Below, piece by piece: positions 18,742 to 29,035 of a stretch of DNA of 64,000 nt. This stretch comes from a bacterium (GTDB taxonomy: Bacteria > Zixibacteria > MSB-5A5 > GN15 > FEB-12), in contig JAHLKV010000001.1 of NCBI GenBank assembly GCA_020444475.1, positions 372,001 through 436,000 on the forward strand, given 5' to 3'. A model generated the notes under the pieces. It was not told the DNA's origin. It did not search any database and saw nothing but the letters and a program-made list of their open reading frames with translations. Positions within the stretch are counted from its first letter, which is position 1. Each line of letters opens with the position of its first letter. Made by a program: the position numbers and the translations under genes.

Positions 18742-21700
18742 TTATCGAATCACCGCTACATCGGTGAAGGCCGTCTTCTCATCCCCGCCGTAGTCGATAC
18801 GGATGATGCACCGGTAGACACCCGGCGTCACGTTCTCGCAGTTCCAGTCGATTTCGTTGTCGACTCCCGCCTGCCGTGGTCCGTCGAGCGAGGCAATCTC
18901 CTCTCCGGTCAGATCGTATACCGTCAACGTGACGTTGTCCGGCGCCTGGCCGAGATAGTATCGAAAGGTCGTCTGTCCCGACAACACGGGGTTCGGGTAG
19001 TTGTAAAACCGGTCGCCGTCAAACTCGCTGCCCGGCGTAGCCACGCCGGCCAGCTTCGATTCATCAAGAGCCAAAGACCCCGACGGGTCCGCGCCATACA
19101 TCGGCCAGAAGTTCCGCGCCGTGTCGGCATTGACATCCCAGGCATAGAACCACCCGTCGGCGCCCAGATATCCCAGATACCCCCCGCTTGAGTCGCTGAA
19201 TACCACCGGTGAACCTATCCCGAGTTCCCCACCGGAAACCGGGAATCCGTATGTTTCGCTTTCACCGAATGAGTAGATGTTGCCGATTTCGGTCGGGAAC
19301 ACCGACTCCGGCATCCCCCCCTCCTCGATATCTGACACGACCGGCGGCGCGAAGACTCGGTCATCGGGGTAGCGATCGTTGATCTCGAGCGGATACTCCG
19401 TCACCAGCGTCAGGTTCCGATTGAAGGCGTACATGGTTCCCGTCCCACCGATCAGCAGTTCGGGATAACGGTCATCGTTGATGTCCGCCGCCACCGGGTT
19501 CACGCCAAACGTATAGTCTGTCTCACGGGTATCGAGAACGCTGAACGAGGGGGTTGCACCCGAAGTGTCGACCGAGATCAGCATGATCATCCCGTCGTGC
19601 GAACAGACCGCGATCTCCGGCGTCCCGTCGCGATCAATATCGACCGTGATAGGTCCAAACTCGTAGTAAGCGCCGAGATCGTAGGTCGCAGTGGAATCGG
19701 TCGCCGGCCCGTTCGGGGTGAAGATCTTGAGACCGGTCGATGTCGAGTCGCCGTACATGAGCAGCATCGACTCACCAACCTTGCATATACCGTGGTAGAG
19801 ACGCGGCGTCGGAAACGAGTTCTGCACCACCACTCCCTCGACGGTCAGGCTGTCCTTGCGATAAATAGCACCGGTGTTGGTCAATGTCCACAAACGATCA
19901 CCAAAGATGAGAGCAATCGGCGCGCCCAGTCCGGTGTTCATTATTCCCGCCAGATCCGCCTGACCGTTGTTGCCCAGATCAGTCGGCTCGTACAAATAGA
20001 CCCGCCCTGTCGTCCCGCTGGTCGGGGTGCCGACCGCCACCAGCTTGTCGGCGGTTTCATCGCCAAAATCACCCGTGACCGGACCGCAGAAGATGCTGTC
20101 GGACAGGAGCGCGTACAGCGGCACGGGATATTGTACCCCTGAATTAATACTCGCCGTCACCGTGTTGTAGTAGTTGACACACGGGTCACACCCTGATTCC
20201 CGATGAATGAAATTCTCTCCTTCAGTGGTGAAGACAAAAACCGCGTCGGCAGAGACGACAATCACTTCCGACGTGCCGTCCCGATCGATGTCATCGACGA
20301 TCGGCGAGATACCCAGCGAAGGGAACTGACAGCGCACGGGGAAACCGCTCGAGAGCATGTCGGTCTCAACACTGAACACGAACACCGAATCGAGCACCAG
20401 GCTCGCCGGTACCCCGGCGCTGTCCCGCCGAATATCCGTCACATAGACGTGGGTGTTGTTGCCGGTGTTGTCGAATGCCGGTGGATTGGTGTTTGGCGTG
20501 AATGAGTTGTTGCGGTCCTCGCGGAACAGATCGGCGTCGCTGCCATAGCCGCGACGATAGAAGCCGCCGAAATCAACCAGTCCGTCGGCCTCGACCAGTG
20601 TAATGAACCGCTGATCGTATATCCACTGCAGCTGGTTGGCATCGAACCGCGTCTGGACATCGGTCGGAAACTGCGGATTATTGGTGCTGCCAACCGCCGG
20701 TAGTCCGGCCACACTTTCGTCGACATGCCAGATGGCCAGACCGTTTCCGGCCACCAGCGCATCGTACTCCCCGGTAAACGCCAGCCCGGTATCAGTCACC
20801 TCCACCGGACCGAGAAACACGTTCGACGCGGAATCAAGTCGCACCGGCTGCTCGAAGGTCGGCGGAGGATTCGGCGCGAAATCATCCAGTCGCACCTCGA
20901 CAAGGTAGTACTCGCTTTCGGAAATCGGTATGCGCGCAATCTTCGCGCTGTCGCTCTGCGCGGCGGCAGCCACCAGGCGAACATCCGTTCCCGCGCGATA
21001 GTCCGTTACGGGATCGAATCCGAGAAAGGCCCGCGACCACGCCATCGGCATCAGCGGGATCACTCCGAACACCTGTCCGGTGGCATAGCCGAAATCTACC
21101 CCGGTACCGAATCCGTTGTTGTCCATCAATGCGAAATCACCAAGCTGTGAGAGGAAATTCCTCGTGTCATACAAATCGACCAGGCCGATCTGATGACCGA
21201 ACTCATGCGCCAGAACCGCGTTAAGCGCGGTCGCACGATTGTCCTGCGACGCCGTCTCCGGCATCATCAGAGCCTCACCGACCACCTGAGCACCGTCGTC
21301 TACGGTTACGGCCAGATTCGGATCGATCTTGATAAACCCGGTGAACAGATCCGAACAGGTAGTTGGAAAGCCGATATCGTTCTGCCGGTCCGATCCCGCA
21401 TGAAACAGGAAGATCGCTCCATACTGCGAAAAGTCGATGTCAGGGTACTTGCTCGGATTGATCAGGTGGGCGGTATCCGCGAGCGTGATGCAGTCGATGA
21501 AGTACTTCTCCAGACCCGCGATGATATCACCGCCGAGATTGCTGCAGATACCGTACTCGCTCATCTCTCCGGGAAGCTGGTACGTCGAGGTGTCCCCATA
21601 CGGGAAGATATCCCATTCGAGGTTGAGCGCACCGTGCGAGACTGAGCTCCAATAGAGATCGAGCGCCCGAAGGTGGGCGTGGAAGTATGCCGAGTCATGC

Positions 21701-22107
21701 GGCGGCGGGTCGACCCAGTGGCCGACCGAATCATAATACGCCGCCGAGTCCTGCGGGGTGGCCAGCGGCCGCGCCACGTTCATCAAGCCGTTACCGGTCG
21801 TGTTCGGATCGTCGTCCTGCTGGAAGTTGAACCGAAGCACCAGGCACCTGATCGTGGTGTCGTTCGGCGCCATGGTTGACGACGGCAGACTCCAGCGATC
21901 GGCCCGATCGACCAATCCGTTGATCGGGTCGTTCACCGACAGGTGAAACTCACTGGTCAGGCATCGATGACGGACCACGTTCTCGCCCGTGGCAGAGTCA
22001 GTGACCTTCTTCCCGACCAGAACTTTGTCGGCGGCGGCCGCTCCGGCCGCCACCGCAAGTACTATCAGACAGGCCGCTGCTCGGCGCGCCCACTCCCGTA
22101 TTGTCAA
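18742..22107 (-). CDS. M6-family metalloprotease with propeller repeats and FlgD-like sorting tail
   Basis: Translation most likely starts at TTG (22107), because AGGAGGAG lies eight bases upstream and a signal peptide follows. The 1121-residue protein has a pro-region, then an M6 peptidase domain with the zinc motif 'AHEFGHQIGLVDLYD' (HExxHxxGxxD, about residue 305). FG-GAP-like propeller repeats follow ('VDDIDRDGTSEVIVV', 'VDIDRDGTPEIAVC', 'ADINDDRYPELLIG'). The C-terminal domain begins 'NYPNPVLSGQTTFRY' and ends 'GVYRCIIRIDYGG', the FlgD/type A sorting layout. It is a secreted, probably surface-attached protease. The adjacent PorV- and PorU-like genes could export and process it. Confidence 0.88.
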   Translation of the reverse strand: MTIREWARRAAACLIVLAVAAGAAAADKVLVGKKVTDSATGENVVRHRCLTSEFHLSVNDPINGLVDRADRWSLPSSTMAPNDTTIRCLVLRFNFQQDDDPNTTGNGLMNVARPLATPQDSAAYYDSVGHWVDPPPHDSAYFHAHLRALDLYWSSVSHGALNLEWDIFPYGDTSTYQLPGEMSEYGICSNLGGDIIAGLEKYFIDCITLADTAHLINPSKYPDIDFSQYGAIFLFHAGSDRQNDIGFPTTCSDLFTGFIKIDPNLAVTVDDGAQVVGEALMMPETASQDNRATALNAVLAHEFGHQIGLVDLYDTRNFLSQLGDFALMDNNGFGTGVDFGYATGQVFGVIPLMPMAWSRAFLGFDPVTDYRAGTDVRLVAAAAQSDSAKIARIPISESEYYLVEVRLDDFAPNPPPTFEQPVRLDSASNVFLGPVEVTDTGLAFTGEYDALVAGNGLAIWHVDESVAGLPAVGSTNNPQFPTDVQTRFDANQLQWIYDQRFITLVEADGLVDFGGFYRRGYGSDADLFREDRNNSFTPNTNPPAFDNTGNNTHVYVTDIRRDSAGVPASLVLDSVFVFSVETDMLSSGFPVRCQFPSLGISPIVDDIDRDGTSEVIVVSADAVFVFTTEGENFIHRESGCDPCVNYYNTVTASINSGVQYPVPLYALLSDSIFCGPVTGDFGDETADKLVAVGTPTSGTTGRVYLYEPTDLGNNGQADLAGIMNTGLGAPIALIFGDRLWTLTNTGAIYRKDSLTVEGVVVQNSFPTPRLYHGICKVGESMLLMYGDSTSTGLKIFTPNGPATDSTATYDLGAYYEFGPITVDIDRDGTPEIAVCSHDGMIMLISVDTSGATPSFSVLDTRETDYTFGVNPVAADINDDRYPELLIGGTGTMYAFNRNLTLVTEYPLEINDRYPDDRVFAPPVVSDIEEGGMPESVFPTEIGNIYSFGESETYGFPVSGGELGIGSPVVFSDSSGGYLGYLGADGWFYAWDVNADTARNFWPMYGADPSGSLALDESKLAGVATPGSEFDGDRFYNYPNPVLSGQTTFRYYLGQAPDNVTLTVYDLTGEEIASLDGPRQAGVDNEIDWNCENVTPGVYRCIIRIDYGGDEKTAFTDVAVIR

Positions 22108-22135
22108 TCTCTTCTCCTCCTCGAACCGAGCCCTG

Positions 22136-24718
22136 CTACAGGGTCATGGTGAACGACGTGCGAAGCGTATTCGCCAGCGCGACGTCGTCGCTGCTCGGGA
22201 TGTACGCGAAATCTACCCGGACCCATTCGAGCGGAGAAACACCGAACCCGAGGGTCATCGTCTTGATCTTGCCTTCCTCGTCATAGATATACCCGGCGCG
22301 GGCGGCGAGAAGGTTCATGTACTTGAACTCCATTCCGCCGTTGAAGACGGTCTGCTTCAGCTCTTCGCTGAACCCGTCACCGAGTCCAACCAGCAGTTTG
22401 TTGGCTTCGGCAGTAATAAGCAAGCGATTATATTCCGAGTGAATCAGATCGTACTTGAAGCCGAACGCCAGGTTGCGCGGCAGTTCGTCCGACTGCGCGG
22501 CGTCGATGTATGCCATACGCGGTCCGATGTTGGTGATCGCCAGACCCCAGTTCAGGCGTGGGGTCATCTGGTAGAGCAGGCCGAAGTCAAGCGCGAAACC
22601 GGTCGAGGTGCCCTTACCCTTTTCATTGCCGGCGCCCTGATCGGCCAGCTTCGAGTAGATGATCTTCGCCGACACACCTCCCTTGAGACTCGAAGTCAGC
22701 GACGTGCCGAACGAGGTTGTCACCGCGAAATCATACGAGTCAAACGTCCCTATCTCGTCCGGGCTGTTTTCACCGGTGCGGACGAACGAGCCGTAGTACA
22801 GCAGCGTAGCGTTCATACCGAACGTGCCCCAGCCTTCCACGCCGCTGGTAAATGTCATAAAGGAGTAGTGGAGGTCATCGGAAAGCTCCGGCAGCCACTT
22901 GGCATACATCAGGTTGACCTCGGAGCGCCCCCGCGCGAGCACGACGATCTTGTCGCGACCGACAAACCAGACTTCGTTGTCCAGGGTGTGTATACCGCGC
23001 GCCGTCGAGCCGCCGAGCCCCTTGAGGTCGGCACGACCCCACGAGCTGCCGTCAGTCTCCAGCAGACCGTCGTCGGTCGCTACGAATATCCGGAACTCCC
23101 ACGAGTTGATCTGGTGCACCGATGATGCGCGCGGATCACGGTAGACATGCAGTACGCTGCCGACTTCCGGCTCACCCTCGGGCAGGTCGTTGACCATCCG
23201 AAGGACCTGCTCGTAATCATCACGCGTCACCGAACCGCGGTACTCGCGCATGTCCAACACCGTTTCCAGCGACTCCCCTTCGCCGAGCGTATAGTCACGA
23301 TACCCGAGCAGCGACCAGTCGTTGCCGTTGAACGCCAGGATACCATGATCGGTACCGATCCAGATCCGCATGCCGGCGCCGACATAGATGTCGCGAGCCT
23401 CGCCGCGAATACCGACCGTCAGCGGGGCGATGATCGTCTCTCCGGCGGCCAGGTCCGACGACGCTTCGATCCCCGGATTGAAAGCGGTCAGTTGATCGAT
23501 AAGCATGTCACGCTCGCCGCCGTTGCCGTAGATCGACAGGCGCTCGGCGATGCGGTTGAGGTTCTCATCGAGCGAAACCGTGTACTCGAACGTATTGGAC
23601 CACGACGTACCGTCATAGTGCCAAAGCTGGTTGTCGACGACCGCGAATACCTTGTTCATGCCCGCCTGACCGACCGCCGTGACGGCGCCGGTCGGCGAGG
23701 GCGTCGTGGACTTCAGGGTGTCAATCAGCAAACCGTTGAAGATTACCAGACCGGCATCGGTGCCGACCAGCGCACCGCGGTCCGTCTCCTTGATGCAATT
23801 GACCTTGCTCGAGGGCAGACCGTTCTCGGTAGTCAGGACCTGCCAACGCGTACCGTTGAAGAAAAACAGCCCTTCGTCGCTGCCGACCAGTATACCCCTG
23901 TTGATCGGCGCAATAGCGGTCGGGGTACCGGTCATGACCGCACGGTACGGGATCTTGAGATCTTCGGGCAGGAAGCGGTTGCGAGCCCGTTCCAAAGAAT
24001 AGTTGACCCGATCGCACTCAGTCTCAGACATCTCGCCGTCGCGCATGCCACGCTCGAGGTTCTCGCGCACCTCATCCATCCGCTCCCAGTTCAGACGACA
24101 GTGCCAGTACAGGGCGCGAGCCGAATCGACCCCCTCCTGTATCTGGGAATAGCGGCTGTAACTCTCGGGAATGCCGTCCACAATCTGCTGCAACAGGCTG
24201 TCGAGAAACTCGAAGCTCTCTTTGTTATTTGCAATCGCCACCCGCTTCGCGGCGGCATCGAGATACTCCTGATCGACCGCTCCGAAGTAACCGGCGACTT
24301 TCTGCCCAACCGCTTCATCGGAACTGGTCCCGAAGATTTCGAAGGAACTCCAGCGACGATTGTCCCAGCGGATAAGTCCGTTTTCGGAGATGGCCCACAA
24401 GTCGTAGGCACGATAGTTCTCGCGTCCACCCGTCTTCATGGCGGCGACAGCGCGCAGCGGCCGATGCTCGGGCGGGATGGTGGCGTCGATCCAGGTATCG
24501 GCCAGCGGGTGTGCTCCTAGTCCGGCCGGATTCCAGTGCGTGGCGGTAGCATCATCGGCAACCGCAACGAACGCTTCGCCCATACCGGCAGCACGGGCGC
24601 CGGCGGCGATCCGCAGGAAAAGCACGGCCGCATTTGAAATGTCGGCCAGCGCGTTTGAGGCGGTCCCCAACGCAAGCATCACCACCATCAACGCGAGAAT
24701 GGGTTTCTTGATCGTCAT
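22136..24718 (-). CDS. porV: PorV-type outer membrane barrel with inserted beta-propeller
   Basis: An 860-residue protein with a signal peptide (1-25) and GGAGA six bases before the ATG. Residues about 30-62 ('FLRIAAGARAAGMGEAFVAV', 'WNPAGLG') are the N-terminal signature of PorV/PorQ family barrels. The last 270 residues are barrel strands ('MAYAKW'-like to the C-terminal 'RTSFTMTL'). Between them about 500 residues form two-component-regulator-type propeller blades, for example 'GILVGSDEGLFFFNGTRW', 'GALVGTDAGLVIFNG', 'RIWIGTDHGILAFNG' and 'RIFVATDDGLLETDGSSW'. Normal PorV is near 400 residues, so this is a domain insertion. PorV is the type IX shuttle that carries substrates to PorU, encoded just upstream. 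The symbol is by family only. Confidence 0.8.
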   Translation of the reverse strand: MTIKKPILALMVVMLALGTASNALADISNAAVLFLRIAAGARAAGMGEAFVAVADDATATHWNPAGLGAHPLADTWIDATIPPEHRPLRAVAAMKTGGRENYRAYDLWAISENGLIRWDNRRWSSFEIFGTSSDEAVGQKVAGYFGAVDQEYLDAAAKRVAIANNKESFEFLDSLLQQIVDGIPESYSRYSQIQEGVDSARALYWHCRLNWERMDEVRENLERGMRDGEMSETECDRVNYSLERARNRFLPEDLKIPYRAVMTGTPTAIAPINRGILVGSDEGLFFFNGTRWQVLTTENGLPSSKVNCIKETDRGALVGTDAGLVIFNGLLIDTLKSTTPSPTGAVTAVGQAGMNKVFAVVDNQLWHYDGTSWSNTFEYTVSLDENLNRIAERLSIYGNGGERDMLIDQLTAFNPGIEASSDLAAGETIIAPLTVGIRGEARDIYVGAGMRIWIGTDHGILAFNGNDWSLLGYRDYTLGEGESLETVLDMREYRGSVTRDDYEQVLRMVNDLPEGEPEVGSVLHVYRDPRASSVHQINSWEFRIFVATDDGLLETDGSSWGRADLKGLGGSTARGIHTLDNEVWFVGRDKIVVLARGRSEVNLMYAKWLPELSDDLHYSFMTFTSGVEGWGTFGMNATLLYYGSFVRTGENSPDEIGTFDSYDFAVTTSFGTSLTSSLKGGVSAKIIYSKLADQGAGNEKGKGTSTGFALDFGLLYQMTPRLNWGLAITNIGPRMAYIDAAQSDELPRNLAFGFKYDLIHSEYNRLLITAEANKLLVGLGDGFSEELKQTVFNGGMEFKYMNLLAARAGYIYDEEGKIKTMTLGFGVSPLEWVRVDFAYIPSSDDVALANTLRTSFTMTL

Positions 24719-24735
24719 CTGTGTTCTCCAGTGTA

Positions 24736-27700
24736 TCAGTTCACTACTACTAATTTGCCGAATGATTCCACGTCGTCCCCGCCCTGCGCGGAAACCGCCG
24801 TAGCCTTATAGATGTAGACGCCGGTGGCCGGACGATCACCGTCCGCATCCCGTCCGTCCCAATACAATTCATGACTGCCGACCGGCATGTTGTAGCGACG
24901 AAGCGATTGAATTCGCCGCCCGGCCAGCGTGAAAATCTCAAGATTGAAGGCACTGACCGGCTGGGTCAGTTCGAAGAAAAAGGTCGTATTCTCTGCCATC
25001 GGATTCGGGTAGTTCAGCAACTGCTGTATGGTCAGGCGGGCCGACGTCACCACATCGATCGTGAACGAGACCGACGACGCGTTGTTGGCGTTGTCCCACG
25101 CCTTGACCCGCACCGTGTGCATCCCGGCCTCTACCCCGGACAGGGCATAGCTGAGTTCACCCGATGTATAGTCATCCTGATTGTAGCTGAACAGGCTGGT
25201 GATATTGGTCATTTGTTCCGGATCGTTGTCCAGCTCGAAGGTGATACCGTGACCAAGCTCGGTGGCGAGGTTCACACCCGATGAATCGGAGATCCGTATT
25301 GTCAATACATCGTTCACGGAGACCACATCACCGTCGCGAAAATCATCTCGTCCTGCCACACCGATTGTAATGACCGGCCCGGTCGAGTCGGTAGTCTCAG
25401 CGACGACATCGGAGACCGGCAGCGAGTCGACAATACCCGAGGCATCGGAGTTCCCGACTGTCGCGTAGGTCGTGATATGCGCTGAGTTACCGCCGAATCC
25501 GATATCCAGCGGGGTAACGAACTCAAACGAGAACTCGCCGCCGCTCAGCGCTGCCGACCCGCGATAAATCATCGGACCGGGGACGCTGTAGTTCACGATC
25601 GAACCGCCACCGATTTGAAGCTCGTAGGCGCGGGCACGGGCGGCGTCGAATATGGCGACATCCACCGAACCGCCATCCATGATGGGCGAACCCAGGCTGT
25701 CGACCACCCGGCCCGAGACTCTTGAACGTGCGAGCGCCACCAGCGAATCCGGATGCTCCGTAAACTCGATTGTGTGGCGAGGTGTCCCCAACCGGAGGAG
25801 AGGATCACCAAAAAACACGTACGCCCGATCGTTGGTCAGCGGAATCGGGTAGTCCCGGTTGCCGTACTGCTTGATGACCTTCGCGAGGTATACCGATTCG
25901 CACATGGTCAATGAATCACCGCCCAGCATTACGCTGTACACCTCGCGATTAAACAGTGCATTGTCCTGCGAGTATACCAGGCGCGTAGCCGAAAGAACGC
26001 CGATCGCTCCGCCCGACGACATCGAGAGCAGCGCTTCACCCATGCCCTCACGAGTGGGATCATCGAAAAAGCCGATAGCACACGAAGCGGCGAAGACCAG
26101 CGGCAGCCGGTCTCGGTTGGTCAGCCGCGGAAGATCCGTCTGGCGGGTAAAAACACGCTCGTGCGCCCAGACATCCGGGTTGCCGTGACCGACGTAGTTG
26201 ACGATCAACGCCCCGTTGTTGAAGGCATCGACAATCGCCTCGTTGCAGACCGGCTTCAGCCCTCCACCAAACGGGAACTCCCAGAGATAGATCTTGCGGC
26301 GCTCGTAGTGCGCGGGCGTATAGAAGCGGGAAAGGGTTTCGGTCTGCGTGACATGGAACGGTTCGGGGATATTATCATACGTACCGAACTCATCGTCGGC
26401 CACGAACGTAATCCGGTTCCGCCAGGGGGCGAGATCCGAGGCCTCCTCGTAGCGCTTGATCTTGTCGACGATCACGTCGATCTGTGCACCGCTCGACACC
26501 GGCCACCGGGCCGTCATCATGTCATACCCGCGATCAGGAGTTATGAAACTGGTATCGGAATCCAGAATGCCATAGTCGCCGAAGTAGACGTAGTTGTCAT
26601 CACTATAGGCTCGGTCTTCACTCTTCAAAAGACTGTGAATGTACGAAGGCACGTAGTTCGGCTGACCGGTCCCCAGCGCGTTGAGATAATCGTAGGTCGC
26701 GTCGCCGGCAAACAACACCGCGCTCGGAGCGGGCGCCGGCCAGGTTTCGTAAGCATACTTCAGGAAGTCACGGATCGCCGTCGGATCGTACATCCCCCAG
26801 CCGAAGTTGTCCATGATATCTTCGACGGCAACAACACGAATCGACGTGCCCGATGCTTCGCGATAATCAACATACTCGTCCATCCGAGCCACGAAAGCAC
26901 GGGGCGTGATGATTATCAGGTCGGTCGGTGTGCCGTCGACCCGGAGGTCGGTCGGCGTCACGAGAGTAATCGAAGACGGCGACTCCGCCGCCGCAGTAGT
27001 CGAGAGATAGAAGCGATTCGGACTGCCGATTTCGAAAGGCGTATCAAACTGTAACAGGCCGCCGCCGCGGACATAATTGACGAGCCTCACCGGCTGTGAT
27101 GGATCACTCAGGTCCAGTGCGATCGGATCGGCTGCGAAATTATCAATGACTTGTACGCGACCGACCCCGTCGAAACCGCCTAACGTGATATCAATCCGAC
27201 CCGCCGAGGGCGTCATCGTGCTCTGATAGCGAATGTCAACATAGTCAAAATACGGCGGCGTTCTGGAGTCGATCGGATCCATGTCGAAGCGGAGACTATC
27301 AAGTCCGCCGGTGAAAGCGGTCGTCTGGAAAATGCAGTTGAGCGAATTGCAGTTTTTCACGTCGGCGACATGACCGTTGACGCTGAGATCGACATAGCCG
27401 ATGGTCGACGTCGAGCCACCGGTTCGCGCTGAAACCGTCAGATAAGCAGTGTCTCCCACCACTGCCCCGACTGTCGGCACGAAAAACGACAGCGTGGTCT
27501 CGTCGGTCCAGAACCAGTCATAGTAACTGTCGATATGGCCGTCGGACTCCTTCAGCAGCAGGTTGTCCTGCTCGGCGCGAAGCCGGCGGGTGAAATTCGT
27601 AATGGTGGTGTCGGCCGTGCCGAGTGCCCCGTCGGTCGTCGTCATGCGGGCGGGCGCACCGGTGAAGCTGCCGCCGATCGCCACCCAGTAGATGTTGCGA

Positions 27701-28629
27701 TTGGTGTAGATGTTGTTGTTGAAGAACACGACCGAGCCGGCCTCATAAATGAACCGGTCAACCGACTCGCCGAAGAAGTACAGCGCATCATTCGCCCCGA
27801 AAGAACCATCACCGCCGTCTTCTATTATAACCGGAATCTCTTCAAACGCCGGGCGCGGCGCCGAGTTGTACACCGGCAGCGGTCGGCCACCCGAATTGAA
27901 CAAGCGAATCGAATTCGAACTCAAACTTGTCAGGCTGATCCCCGCCGCCGCCAACTGCGCGCCGGTCACCCGGTAGAGCCCCGTGTTGGCAACCGCGAGC
28001 TTGCACCAGGTCGCCCCTTCGCCAAATATTCCGTTAGCGGCAAGTACACTCGAAGCGGCGTTGTTGGCTTTTCGGTTCGGGAAGCTTCTCGCCTGCTCGA
28101 GATTTACGATCTCCGAGCCAATCGTTCGCTCGAAGAACGGATCGGGCGCGGTGGTCATCGACGTTGTCGATGAGGCCCGGCCGTCAAACGACACCTCAAT
28201 CTCGATAGTGCGGTAGACCGATCCACCCGTCACCGGACTTACAATCACCGGCTGGAGTTGACGTCCACGGACTATAATCGGCCTGCCCAGCGACACCAGC
28301 GGCAGGCTCCCGGAGACAGTTGCGAGCAAATCCTGTGACTTTGCGCTCACCGCCGCCTGCGTCCCGGGCTCCACCGCTACCAGCCGCGCGGTCGTACCGA
28401 GCGGCATGGCAACAAGATGCGTCTCGGCCAGCGCCATCGTTGTGTCAGAAGTCGGCACGAGCGACAGCCCGGAGAGGTCGACATCGTATGCCACAACAAA
28501 GCGGCAAGCGCGCTCCGAAGACGAAACGACCTGGCTCTCTCGTGATTCAACGGGAATCGCTGCCAGGCAGATTGCCAGCAGCAGGCTGAGAGGTAAAACG
28601 AAAAATGGCTTATACAAAGGTATGTTCAT
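24736..28629 (-). CDS. porU: PorU-like C25 sortase of a type IX-like secretion system
   Basis: The ATG at 28629 is preferred over the GTG at 28647 because it leads into the signal sequence; the box before it is weak. The product is about 1297 residues. It has an N-terminal propeptide-like beta region, then a gingipain-type C25 peptidase domain with the catalytic His in 'NYVGHGNPDVW' and the Cys in 'VFAASCAIGFFDD'. Ig-like domains follow, then a C-terminal domain 'NYPNPMAENTTFFF' to 'GVYIYKATA'. PorU of Porphyromonas cleaves the C-terminal signals of secreted proteins and attaches them to lipopolysaccharide. It keeps its own C-terminal domain, as seen here. A secreted C25 protease without sorting activity cannot be excluded. 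Confidence 0.85.
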   Translation of the reverse strand: MNIPLYKPFFVLPLSLLLAICLAAIPVESRESQVVSSSERACRFVVAYDVDLSGLSLVPTSDTTMALAETHLVAMPLGTTARLVAVEPGTQAAVSAKSQDLLATVSGSLPLVSLGRPIIVRGRQLQPVIVSPVTGGSVYRTIEIEVSFDGRASSTTSMTTAPDPFFERTIGSEIVNLEQARSFPNRKANNAASSVLAANGIFGEGATWCKLAVANTGLYRVTGAQLAAAGISLTSLSSNSIRLFNSGGRPLPVYNSAPRPAFEEIPVIIEDGGDGSFGANDALYFFGESVDRFIYEAGSVVFFNNNIYTNRNIYWVAIGGSFTGAPARMTTTDGALGTADTTITNFTRRLRAEQDNLLLKESDGHIDSYYDWFWTDETTLSFFVPTVGAVVGDTAYLTVSARTGGSTSTIGYVDLSVNGHVADVKNCNSLNCIFQTTAFTGGLDSLRFDMDPIDSRTPPYFDYVDIRYQSTMTPSAGRIDITLGGFDGVGRVQVIDNFAADPIALDLSDPSQPVRLVNYVRGGGLLQFDTPFEIGSPNRFYLSTTAAAESPSSITLVTPTDLRVDGTPTDLIIITPRAFVARMDEYVDYREASGTSIRVVAVEDIMDNFGWGMYDPTAIRDFLKYAYETWPAPAPSAVLFAGDATYDYLNALGTGQPNYVPSYIHSLLKSEDRAYSDDNYVYFGDYGILDSDTSFITPDRGYDMMTARWPVSSGAQIDVIVDKIKRYEEASDLAPWRNRITFVADDEFGTYDNIPEPFHVTQTETLSRFYTPAHYERRKIYLWEFPFGGGLKPVCNEAIVDAFNNGALIVNYVGHGNPDVWAHERVFTRQTDLPRLTNRDRLPLVFAASCAIGFFDDPTREGMGEALLSMSSGGAIGVLSATRLVYSQDNALFNREVYSVMLGGDSLTMCESVYLAKVIKQYGNRDYPIPLTNDRAYVFFGDPLLRLGTPRHTIEFTEHPDSLVALARSRVSGRVVDSLGSPIMDGGSVDVAIFDAARARAYELQIGGGSIVNYSVPGPMIYRGSAALSGGEFSFEFVTPLDIGFGGNSAHITTYATVGNSDASGIVDSLPVSDVVAETTDSTGPVITIGVAGRDDFRDGDVVSVNDVLTIRISDSSGVNLATELGHGITFELDNDPEQMTNITSLFSYNQDDYTSGELSYALSGVEAGMHTVRVKAWDNANNASSVSFTIDVVTSARLTIQQLLNYPNPMAENTTFFFELTQPVSAFNLEIFTLAGRRIQSLRRYNMPVGSHELYWDGRDADGDRPATGVYIYKATAVSAQGGDDVESFGKLVVVN

Positions 28630-28634
28630 GTCCA

Positions 28635-28651
28635 CCGGGTGAAGCACCCGG
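28635..28651 (-). promoter_or_regulatory. Leader hairpin just before the porU start codon
   Basis: In the transcript a 7-bp stem (CCGGGUG / CACCCGG) with a 3-base loop ends five bases before the AUG at 28629. It would overlap the ribosome binding region and could lower or regulate initiation. The stem is seen directly; the regulatory role is inference. Confidence 0.45.
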
Positions 28652-29035
28652 CCCGGAACCGAAAATAAGTTATAGCCTCGGTTGTTGGGCCGATAAAATC
28701 AATGCCTATAGTGTTCTGTCGTTAGCAGAATACAATAGTTAACCGTCGGGCTATAAACTTACCTCCACCTTTATATAAACCGTTTGAATATATAAAGTTC
28801 CTGTGATCTTGTCAATGCCGCAAAGCTAGCCGAGATCAAACGAAGCAAGATCGTGGCCAGCCGGCCCGGACGGCCAGTCACCAACTTGTAATCTATTGTA
28901 TTTCAATCACTTTTTTCGTTCGTGCCCGAAACAGGGGCCGTGTCGTCCCAATTCTCCCGTGATCATCAACCGACCACTTCCGTGAAACTCAGTGCACAAT
29001 CTGCACTCGGACCATCCCAAATACTCGGCGCCGAA
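28648..29035. other. Gene-free spacer upstream of the porU run
   Basis: About 390 bases between the lipoprotein gene stop and porU. It is clearly more AT-rich than its surroundings, with several TATA-like stretches on the minus strand (near 28730-28800), so it probably holds the promoter for the surface-protein cluster. I cannot fix a single -35/-10 pair. No RNA gene or conserved reading frame was recognised. Confidence 0.5.

Noticed and set aside
28855-28885. Hairpin after the 29036 lipoprotein gene as its terminator
   Set aside because: The stem is interrupted and no T-run follows on the minus strand.
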